Origin: Thermodesulfovibrionales bacterium
GTDB lineage: Bacteria; Nitrospirota; Thermodesulfovibrionia; Thermodesulfovibrionales; UBA1546
Length of the DNA: 7,572 nucleotides
NCBI GenBank assembly: GCA_919901705.1
Contig: CAKKPR010000008.1
Location: 1 to 7,572 of the forward strand
Direction: 5' to 3'
In this document: piece after piece, positions 1 through 5,298 of the stretch
Layout of the letters: each line of letters opens with the position of its first letter
Position numbering within the stretch: the stretch's first letter is position 1
Made by a program: the position numbers and the translations under genes
Notes under the pieces: generated by a model
What the model saw: the letters and a program-made list of their open reading frames with translations, nothing else
What the model was told of the DNA's origin: nothing
Database searches by the model: none

Positions 1-1515
1 AAATCCGAGCTGATGTTAAGATCCCTTTTTGAGAATGCGAATGACGGCATAATGATCATGGACAGAAACGGGATAATACTTAATGTTAATCAGAAAGCCT
101 GCGATATGCATGGTTTTGACAGGAAGGCGCTTATCGGGGTAAATATTGAACTCCTTGAGAGAGAAGAAAACGTACAATTATTCAGAGAGCGCATGGAACG
201 CATATTGAACGACGAAGCGTTGATGTTTGAAACTCAACATTACAGAAAGGATGGAAGCAAAGTCTCCCTGGAAATCAGCTCAAAGGCTATAGAAGTGGAA
301 GGACATGTCCTGATTCAGTCGTTTCACAGAGATATTACCGAAAAAAAGAAACTTCAGGAGCATTTGTTCCAGTCGCAGAAAATGGAATCCGTTGGAACGC
401 TTGCAGGCGGGATTGCCCATGACTTTAATAATGTGCTGACAGGCATTCTCGGGCAGGTTGAACTTATGCGTATGACTGACGGATTGGAAGAAAAGACAAT
501 AAAAAGGCTGAATATTATTGAAAGCGCAGCCCGGAGGGTAAGCGTCACAATTTCAAAGCTCCTGGGGTTTGCGCGCAGGAGAAGCTATGAAATACTGCCT
601 TTTGATATCAATGAAGTTATTAAGGATACGGTAAAATTGCTTGAGAAGGTTGTAGATAAGAAAATAAATATCAGGCTGGAACTCGGCGATAACATTCCAT
701 TGATTGAATGCGATGTCAACCAGATGGAACAGGTCATTATGAATCTGATTGTTAATGCGCGGGATGCTATGCCGGATGGAGGCGTTATTTTGATTAAGAC
801 CGGTTATGTGAATACTGAAAAACACATGCCCGATATACCGCCTTATATTAATCCCGGAGAATATATTTTATTAAGGGTATCCGATTCCGGCTGCGGGATG
901 CCCGAAGATATAATTGATAAAATCTTCGAGCCTTTTTTCACTACGAAGGACTGCGGCAAAGGCACGGGACTGGGTCTTTTCATGGTTTATGGGATCATTA
1001 AAGATCACGGGGGATACATTAGCGTCAAAAGCAAGATAAATAAGGGAAGCGTATTTGATATCTACATGCCTGCTTCTAATAAAAAAGCTCCTGCGTTTGC
1101 AGGACGATCTCTTGCTTTTCGAAAAGAAGGCCATGAAACTATATTTGTTATTGATGACGATGAGTATGCCCTGACCTTTATAAGAGAAGCCCTGGAAATG
1201 CACGGTTACAATGTTTTAGCTGCAAATAACCCTATCAGCGCGCTTGATGTCTTTCAAAAGGTATCTGACGACGTAGCTCTTGTCATTATGGATATTGTTA
1301 TGCCTCTGATGGATGGCGGGGAATTGGCGGAGTATATCAGATTGAAAAAACCTGCAGCCAGGATTCTGGCAATTTCAGGCTATAACAAATATGCTGCGGA
1401 TAAAAACAGCTTGAGGGTAAACGGATTTTTACAAAAACCTTTTGGCTCCGGGGACCTGCTTTTAAAAGTAAGACAAATCCTTGATCTAAAAGATATGGAT
1501 ATCGCCATGAATTAA
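1..1515 (+). CDS. PAS-domain hybrid sensor histidine kinase with C-terminal receiver (5' end outside window)
   Basis: Hybrid two-component kinase that would autophosphorylate on His and pass phosphate to its own receiver. The frame is open to base 1 and the first in-window ATG (13) falls just before a PAS domain, so the N-terminus is probably truncated. Residues counted from that ATG: PAS about 1-110; HisKA H-box GGIAHDFNN with His136; N-box MNLIVNARDAM (Asn244, Asn248); G1 box DSGCGMP from 291; F-box IFEPFFTTK 304-312; G2 box GKGTGLGL 315-322; receiver about 375-492 with acidic cluster Asp381-383, phospho-acceptor Asp427, Ser455 and Lys475. All catalytic positions are intact. The HDFNN H-box and PAS-kinase-receiver order resemble CckA-type kinases. 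No membrane segment is visible in this part; a sensor region may lie upstream. No response regulator with an output domain lies beside it, so its phosphorelay partner is unknown. Family assignment is firm; the signal is unknown. Confidence 0.95.
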   Translation, partial: KSELMLRSLFENANDGIMIMDRNGIILNVNQKACDMHGFDRKALIGVNIELLEREENVQLFRERMERILNDEALMFETQHYRKDGSKVSLEISSKAIEVEGHVLIQSFHRDITEKKKLQEHLFQSQKMESVGTLAGGIAHDFNNVLTGILGQVELMRMTDGLEEKTIKRLNIIESAARRVSVTISKLLGFARRRSYEILPFDINEVIKDTVKLLEKVVDKKINIRLELGDNIPLIECDVNQMEQVIMNLIVNARDAMPDGGVILIKTGYVNTEKHMPDIPPYINPGEYILLRVSDSGCGMPEDIIDKIFEPFFTTKDCGKGTGLGLFMVYGIIKDHGGYISVKSKINKGSVFDIYMPASNKKAPAFAGRSLAFRKEGHETIFVIDDDEYALTFIREALEMHGYNVLAANNPISALDVFQKVSDDVALVIMDIVMPLMDGGELAEYIRLKKPAARILAISGYNKYAADKNSLRVNGFLQKPFGSGDLLLKVRQILDLKDMDIAMN

Positions 1516-2273
1516 TAAGCCCGACACAGTTCTTTCATTTCGTCTCTATATGCCCCGTCTTCGTTATATATGTACAGCGGTTTTTCGATCTTCATCTCTG
1601 CTTTACCCTCCTTAACTGCCTCAATAAGAACCATCTTTGCCTCTGTATTGAGGTTTGAATGCACAAATTGTAGTCTCTTGGGTTCCATCTGCTTTTTTTT
1701 CAATGAATCAATAAGCTCTACAAGTCTTGACGGATGATAGATTATACAGAACCTGCCTTTATCCCGGAGAAGATAGAAGGCAGCGCTTATTAAATCCTGG
1801 AGACTGAGCTTTATTTCATGCCTTGCAATTGCCTTTTCATCTGTAGGGCTTATAAGCCCTGTTTTCTGTCGTCTGAAAGGAGGATTGGACACAACAAGGT
1901 CATAGGAGTTATTCTTTAGCTGCGAAGATTTGATTGTTCTTATGTCGTGGCTGACAACCTCTATCCTGTCTTCAAGATGATTCATGATGCAATTCTTTTC
2001 AGCAAGCCTTGCCAGGCTGCTCTGTACCTCTACAAGTGTTAAATGAGCTTCCGGATATTTCCTGGCAAGCAGAATACCGATAATTCCGGAGCCCGCGCCC
2101 AGATCTGCAATCCTTCCTGTTCTCCGAAGATGCACAAATGAGTAAAGAAGCAGGGCGTCTACAGAAAATCTGTACCCTTTTTTATTCTGGTACAGTTTTA
2201 CGTCGCGTATTGTATCGAGTGTCAGTTCCAATGTATTAAAATACTTTGCCCATTCTATTGAGGATAAAATCAT
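1512..2273 (-). CDS. TrmN6/YfiC-like tRNA (adenine-N6)-methyltransferase
   Basis: Class I SAM-dependent methyltransferase of the TrmN6 (YfiC) type; the characterised E. coli member N6-methylates A37 of tRNA1(Val). With the ATG at 2273 it has 253 residues, close to the roughly 245 of TrmN6. Visible signatures: GYRFSVDALLL at 33-43, typical of the family N-terminus; SAM motif I IADLGAGSGIIGI at 55-67; catalytic NPPF at 130-133, which marks amino-group (N6-adenine) methylation; and a C-terminal PLYIYNEDG segment. The frame extends upstream to 2363, but that stretch lies inside the PilZ gene. I chose 2273 because AAAAGG precedes it by 3 bases; this still overlaps PilZ by 38 bases. A TTG at 2231, just after the PilZ stop, would give 239 residues and remains possible. 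It is the last gene of a minus-strand operon. Enzyme class is confident; tRNA1(Val) as the substrate is inferred. Confidence 0.85.
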   Translation of the reverse strand: MILSSIEWAKYFNTLELTLDTIRDVKLYQNKKGYRFSVDALLLYSFVHLRRTGRIADLGAGSGIIGILLARKYPEAHLTLVEVQSSLARLAEKNCIMNHLEDRIEVVSHDIRTIKSSQLKNNSYDLVVSNPPFRRQKTGLISPTDEKAIARHEIKLSLQDLISAAFYLLRDKGRFCIIYHPSRLVELIDSLKKKQMEPKRLQFVHSNLNTEAKMVLIEAVKEGKAEMKIEKPLYIYNEDGAYRDEMKELCRAY

Positions 2274-2610
2274 GAACCTTTTCAAAGACATGGAACCATA
2301 ATTTATCGGGTATTTCCTCAATCTCTGTCCCGATAATGAAATCGGATGACGTGTCATCAGCAACGCAGTGTCTTACCCTCACCTTGAATTCCACCTCTTT
2401 TTTAAGCGAGGCAGGCACAGAGATCAGGCACCCGAGAATCGAATTGTTTTCTATTGGGGATGGGCTTTTCAGCCTTATGCCATGGCGGCTGAAATCAAGC
2501 AAGGCAACCTGAATAAAAACATCGTTCTTTTTTATCTTAAATATAATATACTGCCTGTAAATTTCAGGAACAGGATATCTCGTTTCTTTCCGGCGCTCTT
2601 GCATGCTCAT
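2236..2610 (-). CDS. PilZ-domain protein, probable c-di-GMP effector
   Basis: A 124-residue protein that is essentially a single PilZ domain. Both parts of the c-di-GMP-binding signature are present: the N-terminal RxxxR (Arg7 to Arg11, within RRKETR) and the DxSxxG motif DFSRHG at 39-44, followed by the expected beta-strand pattern. It has no signal peptide, membrane segment or second domain, so it is likely a cytoplasmic binding protein that acts by contacting a partner. The ATG at 2610 lies one base after the stop of the upstream phosphatase gene and is preceded by AGGAG with a 6-base spacer, which makes the start secure. The 3' end overlaps the methyltransferase start region. No diguanylate cyclase or flagellar/pilus gene is visible nearby, so its output (motility, exopolysaccharide or other) cannot be named. 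Confidence 0.88.
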   Translation of the reverse strand: MSMQERRKETRYPVPEIYRQYIIFKIKKNDVFIQVALLDFSRHGIRLKSPSPIENNSILGCLISVPASLKKEVEFKVRVRHCVADDTSSDFIIGTEIEEIPDKLWFHVFEKVHDFILNRMGKVF

Positions 2611-2611
2611 G

Positions 2612-3259
2612 TTATTCTCCTGTCAGCAAAATCAGTTGTTCTATGGCATCAATAATAAAATCAGCGTCTCTCAGTGATTCCCTGTTCCTGAAGCCGTAGG
2701 TTACAGCCACTGTTATTATACCTGCACTTTTACCTGCCTGTATATCAAAATTGCTATCACCCACAATCAGTGCTTTATCGGGCGCTATTTTTAGAAGTTC
2801 AAGGACTTTTCTGACAGGTACCGGAGAGGGTTTTTTCTCATAAACACTGTCACTGCCCAGCACAATATCAAAAAATCTCAGAAGTCCAAGTTCCTGAAGA
2901 AGTTTTTTTGACAGCGATTCCCTTTTATTTGATATTACTGCTTTTTTATATCTGTCGAGTTTTTCGAGAGTTTCTATTATCCCCGGATACGGCTTCGTAA
3001 AATCAGCAAGATGCTCTGTGTAATAGGTAATAAACCTGTCAAGCACTTCATTTTTTATGTCAGTGTTATTTCCAACTATTTTCTCTACAAGCCTTGTAAG
3101 CCCTTCGCCAACCAGCTTAACTGTATCTTTAATGGTAAGCGGTTTAAGTCCGTAAGGTTTTATTGCATAATTCACGGCATTGGTTATATCCTTGCTTGAG
3201 TCAACAAGCGTGCCGTCAAGATCGAAGATTATGAGTTCCGGTTTTTTAAAGTTTTCCAT
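2612..3259 (-). CDS. HAD-superfamily phosphatase, phosphoglycolate phosphatase-like
   Basis: A 215-residue haloacid-dehalogenase-type hydrolase with all four motifs: motif I FDLDGTLVDS with nucleophile Asp13 and general acid Asp15; motif II Ser110 in AVISNK; motif III lysine in KKPSP around 142-143; motif IV GDSNFD with Asp168 and Asp172. A helical cap lies between motifs I and II, about residues 20-90, as in phosphoglycolate phosphatase (Gph) and related pyrophosphatases (PpaX). The GDSxxDxxxAxxAG pattern is typical of Gph, but substrate cannot be fixed from sequence. The frame can be extended to a TTG at 3316, but that codon coincides with the -35 box of the predicted promoter, so it would lie upstream of the transcript; the ATG at 3259 fits the family N-terminus. 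No good Shine-Dalgarno is seen (GAGG lies 17 bases upstream). First gene of the HAD-PilZ-methyltransferase operon. Confidence 0.88.
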   Translation of the reverse strand: MENFKKPELIIFDLDGTLVDSSKDITNAVNYAIKPYGLKPLTIKDTVKLVGEGLTRLVEKIVGNNTDIKNEVLDRFITYYTEHLADFTKPYPGIIETLEKLDRYKKAVISNKRESLSKKLLQELGLLRFFDIVLGSDSVYEKKPSPVPVRKVLELLKIAPDKALIVGDSNFDIQAGKSAGIITVAVTYGFRNRESLRDADFIIDAIEQLILLTGE

Positions 3260-3287
3260 AAAGGATTTTCTGCTAACCTCTTGATTA

Positions 3288-3316
3288 ATTATAGTAAATC
3301 CATTAAATCTTGACAA
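3288..3316 (-). promoter_or_regulatory. Sigma-70-type promoter for the HAD-PilZ-methyltransferase operon
   Basis: Read on the minus strand, a -35 TTGTCA (3316-3311; 5 of 6 consensus) is followed by a 17-base spacer and a perfect -10 TATAAT (3293-3288). Transcription would start near 3281, about 22 bases before the phosphatase ATG. The -35 overlaps that of the plus-strand promoter. Confidence 0.7.
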
Positions 3317-3338
3317 TATTTCAAATATATGTTACAAC
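3310..3338 (+). promoter_or_regulatory. Sigma-70-type promoter for the small lipoprotein gene
   Basis: A perfect -35 TTGACA (3310-3315), a 17-base spacer and a weaker -10 TACAAC (3333-3338; 4 of 6). The predicted start near 3345 gives a leader of about 37 bases ending in AGGAGGTGA. The -10 is weak, which may mean activator dependence or a different -10 placement. Confidence 0.5.
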
Positions 3339-3369
3339 TTAACAGTTAGTTTTTATATTCTCTGATAAA

Positions 3370-3378
3370 AGGAGGTGA
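3370..3378 (+). promoter_or_regulatory. Extended ribosome binding site AGGAGGTGA
   Basis: A near full-length complement to the 3' end of 16S rRNA, set 6 bases (counting from GGAGG) before TTG 3382 and 9 before TTG 3385. It is by far the strongest Shine-Dalgarno in the window and decides that the small lipoprotein frame is a real gene with a TTG start. Confidence 0.85.
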
Positions 3379-3381
3379 CAA

Positions 3382-3555
3382 TTGTTGAAGAAAATAATAG
3401 CTTTAATTCTTTCATTAGTGCTTGTAGTAGCATTTGCACTCACAATAGCAGGATGCAAAAAAGCTGAGGAGCCAGCACCGGCAGCACCAGCACCGGCAGC
3501 AGCACCAGCTGAGGCACCGGTAGCACCAGCACCGGCAACACCAGCAGGTAAGTAA
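3382..3555 (+). CDS. Small Ala/Pro-rich lipoprotein (57 aa, TTG start)
   Basis: Short gene of unknown function. The product begins MLKKIIALIL, with a Lys pair then a hydrophobic stretch to about residue 20, and a lipobox IAGC with the lipidated Cys at 25. Signal peptidase II would release a mature chain of only 33 residues: CKKAEE followed by an Ala/Pro tail rich in PAPAA units and ending PAGK. Residue +2 after the Cys is Lys, not Asp, so outer-membrane sorting is expected if the cell has a Lol system. The tail is encoded by a 15-base unit (CCAGCACCGGCAGCA) in tandem at 3472-3501, with a third copy carrying one change at 3526-3540. The start is TTG (3382, or 3385 in the same frame), supported by the AGGAGGTGA site. 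It has its own promoter and terminator, so it is monocistronic. A structural or envelope-spacer role is possible, but no function can be assigned. Confidence 0.82.
   Translation: MLKKIIALILSLVLVVAFALTIAGCKKAEEPAPAAPAPAAAPAEAPVAPAPATPAGK
3472..3540 (+). repeat. 15-bp repeats encoding PAPAA units in the lipoprotein
   Basis: CCAGCACCGGCAGCA occurs perfectly at 3472-3486 and 3487-3501, and again as CCAGCACCGGCAACA at 3526-3540 after a diverged 24-base stretch of related Ala/Pro codons. The units are in frame, so copy-number change would lengthen or shorten the tail by five residues without frameshift. Confidence 0.8.
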
Positions 3556-3570
3556 ATTGATTCATCATTA

Positions 3571-3610
3571 TTCAGGGGTGGATTAATCCGCCCCTGAAAA
3601 TTGCTTTTTT
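3571..3610 (+). terminator. Rho-independent terminator-like hairpin after the lipoprotein gene
   Basis: Arms 3571-3584 and 3585-3598 are complementary over 14 positions, with one T/G wobble and a central ATTAAT that would form the RNA loop. The GC-rich core is CAGGGG/CCCCTG. A run of six T (3605-3610) follows after a 6-base gap, a little farther than ideal. It sits 15 bases after the lipoprotein stop. Confidence 0.65.
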
Positions 3611-3629
3611 AAGGAAAAACTGTTATAGT
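3601..3629 (+). promoter_or_regulatory. Candidate promoter for rimP-nusA-recG
   Basis: TTGCTT (3601-3606; 3 of 6), a 17-base spacer and TATAGT (3624-3629; 5 of 6). The start would be near 3636, giving a leader of about 74 bases that contains the 3672-3701 hairpin. The -35 overlaps the T-run of the preceding terminator, a compact but plausible arrangement. A second AT-rich candidate (TATAAA at 3669-3674) is weaker and would exclude the hairpin from the transcript. Confidence 0.45.
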
Positions 3630-3671
3630 AATACTAATTTAAGAGTTCCAAAATATCTGATGTTTTTATAT

Positions 3672-3701
3672 AAAGAGTGGGTTTACCCACTCTTTTGTTT
3701 T
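3672..3701 (+). terminator. Intrinsic-terminator hairpin in the rimP-nusA leader (candidate attenuator)
   Basis: Perfect 11-bp arms AAAGAGTGGGT (3672-3682) and ACCCACTCTTT (3685-3695) enclose TT; sterics would open the top pair to a TTTA loop. An interrupted T-tract, TTTTGTTTT (3693-3701, overlapping the arm), follows. It lies just 8 bases before the rimP ATG and after the candidate promoter, so it is placed to act as leader attenuator rather than only as the end of the upstream gene. Terminators upstream of rimP-nusA are known from other bacteria; in Bacillus subtilis NusA controls its own operon this way (from memory). Confidence 0.7.
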
Positions 3702-3709
3702 AATTGGTT

Positions 3710-4180
3710 ATGAATGTAAATGAATCAGCGGTTGAACAGTCAGTATTAAAACTGGTAAGACAGGTTGCTGAGGACCGGGCAGTTGAAGTCTTTGGAGTAA
3801 ATCTGTTTGGCAGAGGTAACAGGAAGCTGCTCAGGGTTAAAATAGATAAAGAAGGCGGAGTAACACTTGATGACTGCGAAAGATTCAGCAGGAGGCTCGG
3901 GTTTCTGCTTGAAACTGAGGACGTTATTCAGGGTTCTTATAACCTTGAGGTTTCATCGCCTGGCCTGGACAGGCCGTTAACTGCACCGGCGGATTTCGAA
4001 AGGAATAGAGGGAGGCTTGTAAGGGTGACTATAAGGGAGAAGATGGAGAATCAGAATTTTTTTATTGGCAGGATAAGCGAGGTGACTGTCAGTTATTTGA
4101 GGTTATCTGCTGATAAGAAAGAATGGGAAATCCCTTTTGAAAATATAGTAAAGGCAAGACTGGAGATAGAAATAAAATGA
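3710..4180 (+). CDS. rimP: Ribosome maturation factor RimP
   Basis: RimP assists assembly of the 30S ribosomal subunit. The 156-residue product matches the usual length of about 150. Recognisable family features include the DDCERFSRRL helix in the N-terminal domain and the highly conserved block NLEVSSPGLDRPL, followed by the C-terminal SH3-like domain containing VRVTIREKMENQNFFIGRI. I chose ATG 3710; an in-frame TTG at 3704 would add two residues. Neither has a Shine-Dalgarno sequence, and the leader hairpin ends just upstream. The stop codon overlaps the nusA start as ATGA, implying translational coupling, and rimP-nusA adjacency is conserved across bacteria. The alternative names YlxS/YhbC refer to the same family. 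Confidence 0.95.
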   Translation: MNVNESAVEQSVLKLVRQVAEDRAVEVFGVNLFGRGNRKLLRVKIDKEGGVTLDDCERFSRRLGFLLETEDVIQGSYNLEVSSPGLDRPLTAPADFERNRGRLVRVTIREKMENQNFFIGRISEVTVSYLRLSADKKEWEIPFENIVKARLEIEIK

Positions 4181-5298
4181 CAAAAGAACTATGTCATGTA
4201 ATAGACCAGCTAAGCAGAGAAAAAGGCATAGAGAAAGAGATTCTTTTAAATGCGCTTGAATCAGCTTTGCTTTCTGCTGCCCGTAAACGGTATGGTGACA
4301 GAACAAATGTCAACCTTACGATAGACTCGAAGACCTGTAACATTGATGTTTATGAAACAAAGAAAATCGTTGACAAGGTTCTGGATAAAGACCTGGAAAT
4401 CTCAAATGCAGATGTAAAAAAATCTTTTCCAGGCAGTGTTGGCAAAGAAAGTGTTGATATCCCTCTTGATTTGCAGGACTTTGGGAGGATAGCTGCCCAG
4501 ACGGCAAAGCAGGTAATTTTTCAGAAGGTGCGGGAGGCTGAGCGTGATGTAATTTATAATGAATTCAAGGGGAAAGTGGGACAGATTTTGAGTGGAGTTG
4601 TGCTTAGAAAAGAAAAAAACAACTACTATATTAATATAGGCAAGACAGAGGCCATCCTTTCGCAAAGTGAGACATTGCCGGGAGAAAACCTTAGGAGGGG
4701 AGATACAGTCAGGGCATATATAGAGGATGTAAAAGTAACCCCGAGGGGGCCTGTTATACTTGTTTCCAGGACTAATCCTCACTTTGTTGCCGGGTTGTTC
4801 AAGATGGAAGTGCCTGAGATAAATGAGGGACTCGTTGTGATAAAAGATATAGTTCGTGAACCAGGGGAGAGGACAAAGATTGCTGTCTATTCGACAAATA
4901 CATCCATAGACCCGGTTGGCGCCTGCGTAGGCATGAAAGGCACACGGGTTCAGTCCATTGTGCGCGAACTCCGGGGGGAAAGGATAGACATAATCCCATG
5001 GACTGATGATCCGAGAATGCTCATTGCACGGGCCTTGAGTCCTGCAAGCGTTGAAAGGATAGGCATAAACGAAGACGGGAAAACAGCAATGGTGGTTGTT
5101 AATGACCAGCAGCTTTCGTTGGCCATAGGTAAAAAGGGCCAGAATGTGAGGCTTGCCATGAAGCTTACGGGATGGGACATTGACATAATGAGCGACACAG
5201 AATATGGCAAGATTAAAATAGAAGAGGCGGATAAGGCTTTAGAAGAAATACTCAGCAAGGAAGCTCAAAAGAAAAATAAACCATCTATTGATGGGTAA
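4177..5298 (+). CDS. nusA: Transcription termination/antitermination factor NusA
   Basis: NusA binds RNA polymerase near the RNA exit channel and promotes pausing, hairpin termination and, with other Nus factors, antitermination. The 373-residue protein has, in order: the polymerase-binding N-terminal domain (about 1-125), with ALESALLSAARKRYG near 26-40; an S1 domain (about 131-198); KH1 with GACVGMKGTRVQ at 248-259; and KH2 with LAIGKKGQNVRLA at 315-327. The chain ends soon after in a Lys-rich tail, so the C-terminal acidic repeats of the E. coli protein (495 residues) are absent, as in many non-gammaproteobacteria. ATG 4177 overlaps the rimP stop by 4 bases, and the 3' end overlaps the recG start by 8. 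The operon leader hairpin is a plausible target for its own termination activity. Confidence 0.96.
   Translation: MTKELCHVIDQLSREKGIEKEILLNALESALLSAARKRYGDRTNVNLTIDSKTCNIDVYETKKIVDKVLDKDLEISNADVKKSFPGSVGKESVDIPLDLQDFGRIAAQTAKQVIFQKVREAERDVIYNEFKGKVGQILSGVVLRKEKNNYYINIGKTEAILSQSETLPGENLRRGDTVRAYIEDVKVTPRGPVILVSRTNPHFVAGLFKMEVPEINEGLVVIKDIVREPGERTKIAVYSTNTSIDPVGACVGMKGTRVQSIVRELRGERIDIIPWTDDPRMLIARALSPASVERIGINEDGKTAMVVVNDQQLSLAIGKKGQNVRLAMKLTGWDIDIMSDTEYGKIKIEEADKALEEILSKEAQKKNKPSIDG

Noticed and set aside
871..1203. A 110-codon minus-strand frame inside the histidine kinase
   Set aside because: It is antisense to the conserved ATPase and receiver coding sequence and shows no start signal or domain.
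2274..2363. N-terminal extension of the methyltransferase to 2363
   Set aside because: It would add 30 residues unlike the family and overlap PilZ by 128 bases; family length fits a start at 2273 or 2231.
2368..2655. A 95-codon open frame on the plus strand across the PilZ gene
   Set aside because: It lies antisense to PilZ, which has an intact motif pair and a good ribosome binding site; the translated frame shows no recognisable family.
3260..3316. N-terminal extension of the HAD phosphatase to a TTG at 3316
   Set aside because: The TTG is the first part of the predicted minus-strand -35 box, and the family N-terminus begins just before FDLDGT, so ATG 3259 is preferred.
3472..3540. Repeats in the lipoprotein gene considered as a CRISPR-like array
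   Set aside because: The units are 15 bp, tandem without unique spacers and in frame with the Ala/Pro coding sequence, so they are a coding repeat.
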